Origin: DASRCB01 sp035653295
GTDB lineage: Bacteria > Acidobacteriota > Terriglobia > Bryobacterales > Bryobacteraceae
Assembly (NCBI GenBank): GCA_035653295.1
Contig: DASRCB010000431.1
Span: 1 to 14,438 of the forward strand
Length of the DNA: 14,438 nt
Direction of reading: 5' to 3'
Made by a program: the position numbers and the translations under genes. Positions 1 to 6,591 of the stretch are shown here, piece by piece (the stretch's first letter is position 1; every line of letters begins with the position of its first letter). Under the pieces are notes generated by a model that was not told where the DNA came from, did not search any database, and was given only the letters and a program-made list of their open reading frames with translations.

Positions 1-366
1 AAGCCGGTCTGGCAAATCAAGGAAGACTTTCCGGTCTGGAGCGGCACCGTCGTGACGTCCACCGACGTGGCGTTTTACGGCACCATGGACGGCTGGTTCA
101 AGGCTGTTAGCGCTCGGACCGGCGATATCTTGTGGTCGTACAAGCTGGGATCCGGCATTATCAGCCAGCCGGTCACTTACAAGACTTCCGACGGAAAGCA
201 GTATGTCGCTGTTGTGGCGGGCGTCGGCGGCTGGGCTGGCGCCATCGTCGCCGGTGGCCTCGATCCGCGTGATGGAACCGGCGCCCTGGGATTTGTCAAT
301 GCAATGGGCGATCTGCCGCAGGCCACCACTAAGGGAGGCATGCTCTATGTCTTCGCTCTTCCTTAG
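1..366 (+). CDS. xoxF: PQQ-dependent alcohol (methanol/ethanol) dehydrogenase, XoxF-like, C-terminal part
   Basis: The frame is open from base 1 and ends at the TAG at 364-366, so only the last 121 residues are present. They match the end of the beta-propeller of quinoprotein methanol/ethanol dehydrogenases: a tryptophan-docking repeat (AVSARTGDILWSYKLGSGI), then GVGGWAGAIV, LDPRDGTGALGFVNAM and a TTKGGMLYVFALP tail. Family members oxidise primary alcohols in the periplasm with PQQ and a metal (lanthanide in XoxF, calcium in MxaF) and pass electrons to a cytochrome c. The C-terminal wording and the XoxJ-like gene directly downstream favour XoxF over MxaF. The Asp that marks lanthanide enzymes lies in the missing part, so the metal is unproven. 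The last 20 bp overlap the next gene. It could also be a different PQQ alcohol dehydrogenase of the same family. Confidence 0.85.
   Translation, partial: KPVWQIKEDFPVWSGTVVTSTDVAFYGTMDGWFKAVSARTGDILWSYKLGSGIISQPVTYKTSDGKQYVAVVAGVGGWAGAIVAGGLDPRDGTGALGFVNAMGDLPQATTKGGMLYVFALP
331..338 (+). promoter_or_regulatory. Shine-Dalgarno site for the xoxJ-like gene
   Basis: AAGGGAGG lies inside the 3' end of the dehydrogenase gene, 8 nt before the ATG at 347. It is the strongest ribosome-binding site in the window. It fixes the start of the following gene against in-frame alternatives further upstream. Confidence 0.7.
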
Positions 367-1108
367 TGTGCTGCTCAGCACCGGCGTTCTGCGGGTGTGC
401 TCCGACCCCAATAACATGCCGTTCTCGAATCGCGCCGGCGATGGGTTCGAGAACCGCATCGCAGAGGTGCTCGCCGGCGACTTGCACGCACGCGTTCAGT
501 ACGTGTGGTGGTCGCAGCGCCGAAACTACGTGCGCAATACTCTGAACGCAGGCCGGTGCGACGTGGTGATTGGGATGCCGGCAGGCATCGAGTCCGCGCT
601 TACCACCGCGCCTTACTACCGTTCAACGTACGTATTCGTTTTCCGTCCGAACGGCCCAATTCGGGTGCACTCGCTCTTCGATCCGCCGCTGCAATCCGCG
701 CGGCTTGCCGTGGAGCACACCGACGAGGATTACATCCCGCCGGTTGCGGCTCTGGCGCGCCACGGAATTCATCCGAAACTGGTGCCGTTCAGCGTTTTTG
801 GAGCGGCTGGCGAACAGAATCCGCCGGCGCGGCTGATCGATGCGGTCGAGCGCGGTGATGTCGATGTTGGGATTGCGTGGGGTCCACTGGCCGGGTATTT
901 CGCGGCGCGCGAGCCGAAGCCGCTGGCCGTAGTTCCGATCTCGCCCGTGCGCGACGGGCCGATCCCCTTCACGTTCGCCATCTCCGCGGCCGTACGTCGG
1001 GGCAATGTGCAATTGCGGGAGCAACTGGATCGCGCGCTGACCAGACATCACGCCGAGATTCGCCGCATCCTCGCGGAATATCACGTCCCGGAGGCGCGGG
1101 AGCCATGA
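347..1108 (+). CDS. xoxJ: XoxJ/MoxJ-like periplasmic binding protein associated with PQQ dehydrogenase
   Basis: The 253-residue product belongs to the quinoprotein-dehydrogenase-associated, solute-binding-protein-like family (MoxJ/XoxJ). These proteins are thought to help mature or activate the PQQ dehydrogenase rather than import a solute. The mature N-terminus LRVCSDPNNMPFSN is the family hallmark; a second typical stretch is GRCDVVIGMPAG at about residues 69-80. Cys17 and Cys71 may form a disulfide (inference). The start at 347 is chosen because of the AAGGGAGG site at 331-338 and because residues 1-14 form a short hydrophobic leader just before the conserved LRVC. The leader has no basic residue, which is unusual for a Sec signal. 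The gene overlaps the dehydrogenase by 20 bp and the cytochrome gene by 4 bp, so expression is probably coupled. No ABC permease or ATPase gene is adjacent. Confidence 0.85.
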   Translation: MSSLFLSVLLSTGVLRVCSDPNNMPFSNRAGDGFENRIAEVLAGDLHARVQYVWWSQRRNYVRNTLNAGRCDVVIGMPAGIESALTTAPYYRSTYVFVFRPNGPIRVHSLFDPPLQSARLAVEHTDEDYIPPVAALARHGIHPKLVPFSVFGAAGEQNPPARLIDAVERGDVDVGIAWGPLAGYFAAREPKPLAVVPISPVRDGPIPFTFAISAAVRRGNVQLREQLDRALTRHHAEIRRILAEYHVPEAREP

Positions 1109-1614
1109 AACACGTCGCCGCTGGGTTATGTGTATGCGCCGCGCTGCTCCTTGTTACAGGGTGTAAGCGCGAGCAGCGGCAACTCCGCGCCGAACCGGCG
1201 GAGCGCGCCACCTTCGCCGCGGCGCCCGAGAGTCCGATTGTTCCGGGCGGTAAGGTCCCGGTCAAGGTTGAGGTCCGCAATCCGTATGAGGGTGATGCCT
1301 ACGCTATCGCCGAAGGAGAGAAGCTGTTCTCTTCCTACAATTGCGGTACCTGCCACGCAGCGCACGGCGGCGGTGGAATGGGACCACCCCTTACGTCGAA
1401 GAATCTGACGTACGGCTCCGAGCCGGAGAATATCTTCGACACAATCCAGAAGGGGCGGCCGAAGGGCATGCCTGCATGGGGCGGACGCCTGCCCGAATAT
1501 CAGATCTGGCAGTTAGTCGCGTACGTTCGCTCGCTCAGCGGCCAGGAGCCCATGTCGGCGACCCCGGGCCGCAGTGACGATATCGAGTACAAGACGAAGG
1601 CGCAGCTCAAATGA
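1105..1614 (+). CDS. Lipoprotein mono-haem cytochrome c (probable XoxG-like electron acceptor)
   Basis: A 169-residue protein with a lipoprotein signal: basic MKH, a hydrophobic core, and lipobox LVTGC with the lipidated Cys at residue 20. A low-complexity linker leads to a class I cytochrome c domain with CGTCH at residues 80-84. Met122 in KGMPAWGG is the likely sixth haem ligand. The closing helix QIWQLVAYVRSLSG resembles the cbb3 subunit III/cytochrome_CBB3 type. Its position between xoxJ and the oxidase genes suggests that it takes electrons from the PQQ dehydrogenase and hands them to the haem c of subunit II, the role of XoxG elsewhere; this is inference. The start ATG sits in an ATGA overlap with xoxJ, with GGAGG at 1090-1094 upstream. 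The stop overlaps the next start, again as ATGA. Confidence 0.85.
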   Translation: MKHVAAGLCVCAALLLVTGCKREQRQLRAEPAERATFAAAPESPIVPGGKVPVKVEVRNPYEGDAYAIAEGEKLFSSYNCGTCHAAHGGGGMGPPLTSKNLTYGSEPENIFDTIQKGRPKGMPAWGGRLPEYQIWQLVAYVRSLSGQEPMSATPGRSDDIEYKTKAQLK

Positions 1615-2552
1615 AGTGGTTCGCCGGCGCGCAATCGGTTCTCGACCCCGCCGGTCCTCAGGCCGGCAGGATCCACGGATTGTTCGAAGTATTTCTATGG
1701 GTTGCGATCATCGTCTGGGTTCTGACCGTCGGCGCCATGCTCATCGCGTTCTGGAAGAAGCACGGCGGAGAGCGTCACGATGACACAACGAAGCGCGTCG
1801 TCACCGCGTGCGGCGTCATTACCGTCGCCGTGCTGCTCGCCTTGCTTGTGGCCAGCGCGGTAACCGGGAGCGCGTTCGCCACCGTGCCCTCCAACAACGT
1901 CATGAACATCGAAATCCGTGGTCATCAGTGGTGGTGGGAGGTTCATTACCCCGATTACATCCCGCATGAGCGCGTGACCACGGCGAACGAGATCCACATC
2001 CCCGTGGGCCGGCCGGTCCGCTTCAAGCTCACCTCCGATGACGTCATCCACAGTTTCTGGGCGCCAAACCTCAGCGGCAAGCTCGACCTGTTTCCCAATC
2101 GCGTGAATGAAGCCTGGTTCGAGGCCGACCGCCCCGGCATGTGGCGCGGGCAGTGCGCCGAGTTTTGCGGGCTTCAGCACGCCAACATGGCCTTCTGGGT
2201 CATTGCGGAGCCGCCCGACAAGTTTAACGAGTGGATCGAGAATCAGCGCAAGCCAGGCGTGATGCCCTCGACCCCGGACCAGGCGCACGGCCAGGAAGTC
2301 TTTCTGAACGGTCCCTGCGTGGTGTGCCACACCATCCGCGGCACTAACGCGCTTGCCTCCGTAGGGCCCGATCTCACGCACCTGGCCAGCCGGCACACCA
2401 TCGCCGCCGGCACCCTCGCGCTCGATCGCGGCAACCTCGCCGGCTGGGTGACTGACGCGCAGCGAATCAAGCCCGGCAACCGGATGCCGCCCGTGAACGT
2501 GCCCTCGAAGGATCTGGAGCCTCTGCTGGCCTATCTGGAGAGTCTGAAATGA
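1611..2552 (+). CDS. coxB: Cytochrome c oxidase subunit II with fused C-terminal cytochrome c (caa3 type)
   Basis: A 313-residue subunit II. Two membrane helices lie at about 24-46 and 62-90, followed by the aromatic WWW patch (107-109) of the electron entry site. The periplasmic cupredoxin domain carries the complete CuA set: His147, then Cys182, Glu184, Cys186, His190 and Met193 in GQCAEFCGLQHANM. After residue ~225 comes a fused cytochrome c with CVVCH at 236-240 and probable Met292 ligand (GNRMPP). CuA accepts electrons from this haem c and passes them to haem a of subunit I. The II-plus-cytochrome fusion and gene order resemble the alternative oxidase CoxMNOP of Bradyrhizobium. Overlaps with both neighbours are ATGA; GAAGG at 1596-1600 may serve as the ribosome site. 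Confidence 0.95.
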   Translation: MKWFAGAQSVLDPAGPQAGRIHGLFEVFLWVAIIVWVLTVGAMLIAFWKKHGGERHDDTTKRVVTACGVITVAVLLALLVASAVTGSAFATVPSNNVMNIEIRGHQWWWEVHYPDYIPHERVTTANEIHIPVGRPVRFKLTSDDVIHSFWAPNLSGKLDLFPNRVNEAWFEADRPGMWRGQCAEFCGLQHANMAFWVIAEPPDKFNEWIENQRKPGVMPSTPDQAHGQEVFLNGPCVVCHTIRGTNALASVGPDLTHLASRHTIAAGTLALDRGNLAGWVTDAQRIKPGNRMPPVNVPSKDLEPLLAYLESLK

Positions 2553-4474
2553 CCCCGACGCAGGAAGCTGTAGAACGAGGAACTGTCGATCTCTCGGCGC
2601 TCGATCGATCCTGGGCGCCGCCGCAGGGCCTGCTCGGCTGGTTCCGGCAGGTGAACCATCAGAACATCGGCAAGCGCTACATCGTCACTGCGTTCATCTT
2701 CTTTATTCTTGGCGGCATCGAAGCTCTGCTCATGCGCCTTCAGCTGGCGCAACCACAGAACCGGCTCCTGAATCCCGACTTGTACAACCAGATCTTCACC
2801 ACCCACGGCTCGACCATGATGTTCCTTTTCGCCGTACCGGTGATGGAAGGCATGGGCGTGTATCTTGTGCCGATGATGGTGGGCACGCGCAATGTCGCGT
2901 TCCCGCGATTGAACGCGTTCGGCTACTACATGTACCTCTTCGGCGGCCTCTTCCTTTATGCGGGTGTCTTCCTGCATATCGGGCCCGATGCCGGCTGGTT
3001 CGCATATACTCCGCTCTCCGGCCCACTCTACGATCCTGGCAAGCGCACCGACTTCTGGGCGCAGATGATTACCTTCACGGAGATGTCGGCGCTGGTGGTC
3101 GCGGTGGAGCTGATCGTGACCATCATGAAGATGCGCGCGCCGGGGATGAGCCTGAACCGCATCCCCATGTTCGTGTGGGCGATGTTCATCCAGTCGTTCA
3201 TGGTCATGTTCGCCATGCCCGCGGTGATGGCCTGCAGCGGCATGCTCCTGTTCGATCGCTCGGTGGGCACGCATTTCTTTAATCCCGCCGAGGGCGGCGA
3301 CCCGATGCTGTGGCAGCACATCTTCTGGTTCTTCGGCCATCCGGAGGTGTATATCATCTTCGTGCCCGCGCTGGGAATGATCTCGCACATCGTCGAGACC
3401 TTCTCGCGCAGGCCCATCCTCGGCTACACAGCGCTGGTGCTCTCGCAGATCGCCACCGGGTTTATCGGCTTCGGCCTGTGGGTGCACCATATGTTCGCCA
3501 CGGGGCTTCCGCAGCTCGGGGAAAGCTTCTTCACCGCCGCGAGCATGATGATCGCGATCCCTACCGGCGTCCAGATTTTCTGCTGGATCGCCACCATCTG
3601 GACGGGCCGGCCCACGCTGAAGATCCCGCTGCTGTACATCGCCGGATTCATCGCCATCTTCGTCATCGGCGGCCTCTCCGGCGTGATGATCGCCTCCGTG
3701 CCGCTCGATCTTCAGGTGCACGATACGTTCTTCATCGTGGCGCACTTCCATTACGTGCTGATCGGCGGCGCGGTGGTCCCGCTGCTCGGGGGAATCTATT
3801 TCTGGTTCCCGAAGATGACCGGCCGGATGATGAACGACGCTGTGGGGACGCTCTCGTTCTGGCTAACGTTCATCGGCTTTAACATAACCTTCTTCCCTAT
3901 GCATATCCTCGGCCTGCACGGCATGCCGCGGCGCGTGTACACCTACCTGCCCCAGACCGGCTGGGGCGACCTGAATCTGCTGGCCACCTGCGGAGCCTTC
4001 ATTCTTGCAATCGGCTTCATCGTCTTCGTGCTGAACGCGCTTTCCGCATCCCAGAATGGGCCGGCGGCAGGCAGCAATCCCTGGGGCAGCAGCAACATCG
4101 AATGGTCCACTCCATCGCCGCCGCCGCATTACAACTTCGCCAACATCCCCGTGATTCGCGGGCGCGAGCCCATGTGGACCGATCCTGAGCCGCCGGTAGT
4201 CACGGGCCTCGACGATTCGCGTCGCGAGGTGCTGGTCACCAACACGCTCGATGCCGAACCCGAGCACCGCTACATTTTGCCAGGCCCGACCATCTGGCCA
4301 TTCCTGCTGGCCGTGACCACAACTATCGGTTTCATCGGCACAGTCTTTCAGATGTGGTGGGGCGTTTGGGGCGCGGCGCTGTCATTTATTCCTCTGGTGG
4401 GCTGGTTCTGGCCGCGCGAGCGTCCGCGGCCTGACCTGCTGGAAAGCGGCTGCGGCAGCGGAGGGATCGAATGA
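2549..4474 (+). CDS. coxA: Cytochrome c oxidase subunit I, haem-copper catalytic subunit
   Basis: A 641-residue haem-copper oxidase subunit I, with 12 core helices (about 43-497) plus two extra C-terminal hydrophobic segments (about 579-621). All metal ligands are visible: His86 and His401 for the low-spin haem, His399 for haem a3, and His264, His313 and His314 for CuB. HPEVY at 264-268 gives the cross-linking Tyr268 and the A1-type gating Glu266. Two canonical proton-channel residues are replaced. The D-channel entrance Asp is Asn115 (GTRNVAFPRLN), and the K-channel Lys is Gln342 (PTGVQIF). The enzyme should reduce O2 to water at the inner membrane, but how it moves protons is unclear. GGAGAG at 2537-2542 precedes the start, which overlaps coxB by ATGA. 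Confidence 0.96.
   Translation: MTPTQEAVERGTVDLSALDRSWAPPQGLLGWFRQVNHQNIGKRYIVTAFIFFILGGIEALLMRLQLAQPQNRLLNPDLYNQIFTTHGSTMMFLFAVPVMEGMGVYLVPMMVGTRNVAFPRLNAFGYYMYLFGGLFLYAGVFLHIGPDAGWFAYTPLSGPLYDPGKRTDFWAQMITFTEMSALVVAVELIVTIMKMRAPGMSLNRIPMFVWAMFIQSFMVMFAMPAVMACSGMLLFDRSVGTHFFNPAEGGDPMLWQHIFWFFGHPEVYIIFVPALGMISHIVETFSRRPILGYTALVLSQIATGFIGFGLWVHHMFATGLPQLGESFFTAASMMIAIPTGVQIFCWIATIWTGRPTLKIPLLYIAGFIAIFVIGGLSGVMIASVPLDLQVHDTFFIVAHFHYVLIGGAVVPLLGGIYFWFPKMTGRMMNDAVGTLSFWLTFIGFNITFFPMHILGLHGMPRRVYTYLPQTGWGDLNLLATCGAFILAIGFIVFVLNALSASQNGPAAGSNPWGSSNIEWSTPSPPPHYNFANIPVIRGREPMWTDPEPPVVTGLDDSRREVLVTNTLDAEPEHRYILPGPTIWPFLLAVTTTIGFIGTVFQMWWGVWGAALSFIPLVGWFWPRERPRPDLLESGCGSGGIE
4460..4466 (+). promoter_or_regulatory. 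Shine-Dalgarno site for coxC inside the coxA end
   Basis: GGAGGGA lies 4 nt before the ATG at 4471, within the last codons of coxA. It supports a start exactly at the ATGA overlap. Confidence 0.55.
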
Positions 4475-5079
4475 CCGCCGAAGGAAACATCAACGTCGCT
4501 CCGCTGCCCACCATAGGATTCGGCTCGCGCGCGCCGCTGTGGTGGGGCCAAGTCTACATGATGTGTATCGAGGGGACCATCTTCGTCATCCTCGTCGCCT
4601 CGTACTTCTTCGTCCGTATCGGCTTCACACACTGGCCGCCGCCCAGCGTCATCCCTCCCGCGCTCGGGCTGCCCACGTTCAATATTCTGCTCCTGTTGGC
4701 CAGCGTGATTCCCATGTATCTGGCGGGTGAGGCAGCCCTGAAAGGCGAGCGCGGCAAGGTGATCGTCAACATGATGCTGAACATTGTCATGGCGCTGGGC
4801 TTTCTGTTCATCCGCCTGATCGAATTCAATCGCTTCAGCTTCAAATGGACCACGGATATCTATGGCTCGTTTGTGTGGATCATCGTTGGCCTGCACACGA
4901 TGCACGCCATCGCCGATACGGTGCAGTCGATGGTTGTCCTGCTGATCGTGCTGCTGAAAAGGGTGGATGAGAAGCAGTTGCTGGGCATCAAGATTGACGG
5001 CCTGTACTGGTATTTTGTCGTCGGCACGTGGGTTCCGCTTTACCTGCTGGTCTACGTCTATCCGAACCTGCAGAAGTGA
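4471..5079 (+). CDS. coxC: Cytochrome c oxidase subunit III, short five-helix form
   Basis: A 202-residue subunit III. Five predicted membrane helices lie at about 27-47, 67-87, 97-117, 131-160 and 178-198. The family marks are MCIEGTIFVILVASYFFVR in helix 1, a GLHTMHAIAD segment matching the usual G-x-H-x-x-H-V pattern, and YWYFVVGTWVPLYLL at the end. Mitochondrial-type subunit III has seven helices of about 260 residues. This shorter form lacks the first two, as in many bacterial caa3-type oxidases. Subunit III has no redox cofactor; in related enzymes it stabilises subunit I and supports proton uptake through the D channel. The start overlaps coxA by ATGA. One base separates its stop from the next start. 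Confidence 0.92.
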   Translation: MTAEGNINVAPLPTIGFGSRAPLWWGQVYMMCIEGTIFVILVASYFFVRIGFTHWPPPSVIPPALGLPTFNILLLLASVIPMYLAGEAALKGERGKVIVNMMLNIVMALGFLFIRLIEFNRFSFKWTTDIYGSFVWIIVGLHTMHAIADTVQSMVVLLIVLLKRVDEKQLLGIKIDGLYWYFVVGTWVPLYLLVYVYPNLQK

Positions 5080-5080
5080 T

Positions 5081-5407
5081 ATGACAGACGCGGTCAAAGC
5101 GCAGGCGCCACTCTGGATCGGGCTTCTGACGGGTCCGCTGGTGTGGTTCTTCCACATGGAGGCGAACTTCGCGCTCGTGGAATGGGCCTGCCCGAACCAC
5201 GACTGGATCCTGCACGTGGTCAGCGCGGTGTCGCTGCTGCTGGTGGCCATCGCCGGCCTCATCGCCTGGCGCGAATGGCGCGAGCCGCCCGGCGTTCCCC
5301 GCAGCGGGCAGTATATGGCGGTGCTGGGCATGGTGCTCAGCGCTGGATTCTTCCTCGTGATTCTCGCCCAGGAGATTCCCACCTGGGTCCTGACGCCATG
5401 CCAATAA
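5081..5407 (+). CDS. Small three-helix membrane protein in the oxidase operon
   Basis: A 108-residue integral membrane protein of unassigned function. Hydrophobic segments lie at about 10-30, 43-63 and 77-97. Notable residues are GPLVWFFHMEANFALVEWAC near the N-terminus, with His25 and Cys37, then His40 and His45, and Cys107 at the extreme C-terminus. The start ATG follows the coxC stop by one base; its stop overlaps the ctaG start by 10 bp. The position matches that of subunit IV or of the CoxP-like component in coxMNOP-type clusters, but it has no subunit III signature. It is likely an accessory subunit or assembly partner of the oxidase (inference from position). Confidence 0.8.
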   Translation: MTDAVKAQAPLWIGLLTGPLVWFFHMEANFALVEWACPNHDWILHVVSAVSLLLVAIAGLIAWREWREPPGVPRSGQYMAVLGMVLSAGFFLVILAQEIPTWVLTPCQ

Positions 5408-6591
5408 CTCTGTTTGCGCACATCGGGGAGCCGCTCGAGCCGCACGATCTCTGGACCGCCTGGTCCTTTGACCCTGGGATTGTGATTCCTCTAATCGTGG
5501 TGGCATTCCTTTATGTGCGTGGATTCCGCCGCGCGAGCGGACTGCCGCGCTCCCAGGCGCTCTGGTTCGCCTCCGGCTGGCTGTGGCTCGTCATCGCACT
5601 CGTGTCACCCGTCCATGAGATGGGCGAAGCGCTGTTCAGCGCGCACATGACCCAGCATGAGATCCTGATGCTGCTCGCCGCGCCATGTCTTGTGCTCGGG
5701 CGACCGCTGGTCCCGTTCCTCTGGGCCCTCCCTCGTTCGTGGCGCAGGATCGCCGGGCGCGTGAATCGTATCCCGCTGCTCACGAATGCGTTCGCGGCGT
5801 GGCTGATCGGGGGCATTGTCCTCTGGGTCTGGCACGCGCCGGTGCTTTTCAATGCCACGCTGTCCAGCGATTTCGTCCATTCGCTGCAGCACCTGAGCTT
5901 CCTCTTCTCCGCGATCCTGTTCTGGTGGGCGCTGATCAACGGCCGCCGCGCTCGCATGAGCTACGGCATGGCCGTGCTCTATTTGTTCACTACCGCCGTT
6001 CACACCAGCATCCTCGGCGCGCTGCTTACGTTCTCGCCCACGCTCTGGTACACGGCGTACATCGGCCGGACGGCCGCGTGGGGACTGACGCCGCTTGAAG
6101 ACCAGCAGATCGGCGGGCTCATCATGTGGGTGCCTGCGAGCCTCGTATTCATTGTGGCCGGGCTCTGGATGATGGCGCTCTGGCTGCGCGAGGCGGAAAT
6201 GCGCGCGGTAAAATCGACGGCTTCGGCGCTGGCGCTCATCGCCGCCGCCGCGCTATTGCAGGGCTGCGGCATCGCCGATCAGAAGCTCTCGAAGGCGGCC
6301 GGGCAAACGGGCGGAGATCCCTGGTCCGGGCGCAACAAGATCAGCTATTACGGGTGCCCGTCGTGCCACACCATTCCGGGCATCCGAGGCGCGAACGGGC
6401 TGGTCGGCCCGCCGCTTTCGAACATCGCCAGCCGCGTGTACGTGGGCGGCGTGCTGCCCAACACGCCCGATAACATGACGCGCTGGATCCGCAATCCCAA
6501 AGCAGTCGATCCGCTGGCGGCCATGCCCATGCTCAACGTCACCGATCGCGACGCGCGCGACATTACCGCCTATCTGTACACGCTGAAATGA
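5398..6591 (+). CDS. ctaG: CtaG-type oxidase assembly membrane protein fused to a C-terminal cytochrome c
   Basis: A 397-residue product in one uninterrupted frame. Residues 1-265 are a caa3_CtaG domain with about seven helices, recognisable from HMTQHEILMLLAAPCLVLG (His83, His87), a VWHAP segment (His146), HSLQHLSFLFSA (His161, His165) and His202. This Bacillus CtaG-related family is needed for caa3 oxidase formation, probably at the copper-site stage. From Met268 the frame continues into a sequence that looks like a complete lipoprotein signal (basic start, hydrophobic core, LLQGC ending at Cys290). A class I cytochrome c follows, with CPSCH at 320-324 and Met376 or Met378 as sixth ligand. 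As a fusion, the 'signal' would be a further membrane helix. The start at 5398 gives the standard CtaG N-terminus. The stop overlaps the next gene by ATGA. Confidence 0.88.
   Translation: MPITLFAHIGEPLEPHDLWTAWSFDPGIVIPLIVVAFLYVRGFRRASGLPRSQALWFASGWLWLVIALVSPVHEMGEALFSAHMTQHEILMLLAAPCLVLGRPLVPFLWALPRSWRRIAGRVNRIPLLTNAFAAWLIGGIVLWVWHAPVLFNATLSSDFVHSLQHLSFLFSAILFWWALINGRRARMSYGMAVLYLFTTAVHTSILGALLTFSPTLWYTAYIGRTAAWGLTPLEDQQIGGLIMWVPASLVFIVAGLWMMALWLREAEMRAVKSTASALALIAAAALLQGCGIADQKLSKAAGQTGGDPWSGRNKISYYGCPSCHTIPGIRGANGLVGPPLSNIASRVYVGGVLPNTPDNMTRWIRNPKAVDPLAAMPMLNVTDRDARDITAYLYTLK
6190..6196 (+). promoter_or_regulatory. Candidate internal Shine-Dalgarno site within ctaG
   Basis: GAGGCGG lies just upstream of the in-frame ATG at 6199, with 5 nt between GAGG and the ATG. 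It could allow separate translation of the cytochrome c part. The match is modest and could be chance in GC-rich DNA. Confidence 0.3.
6199..6591 (+). other. In-frame lipoprotein-like cytochrome c module at the 3' end of ctaG, possible internal gene
   Basis: Read from the internal ATG, this is a 130-residue lipoprotein cytochrome c: a MRAVKST n-region, a long Ala/Leu core, lipobox LLQGC with Cys23, CXXCH at residues 53-57 (CPSCH), and Met109 or Met111 as axial ligand. Its domain resembles the C-terminal cytochrome of subunit II: both have CxxCHTI, a VGP-x-L then SR stretch, an MP near the end, and a YLxxLK terminus. Two readings are possible: a true fusion to CtaG, or a former free gene whose upstream stop was lost and which may still start independently. 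Confidence 0.45.

Noticed and set aside
2531..3751. A 406-codon open frame on the minus strand opposite coxB/coxA
   Set aside because: It is antisense to strongly conserved subunit I sequence. Its product is a His/Glu/Asp/Arg-rich string without domains, as expected from GC-rich codon bias.
4348..5445. A 365-codon minus-strand frame opposite coxA end, coxC and the small membrane protein
   Set aside because: It spans several well-supported plus-strand genes. The product is low-complexity and charged, typical of antisense frames in high-GC DNA.
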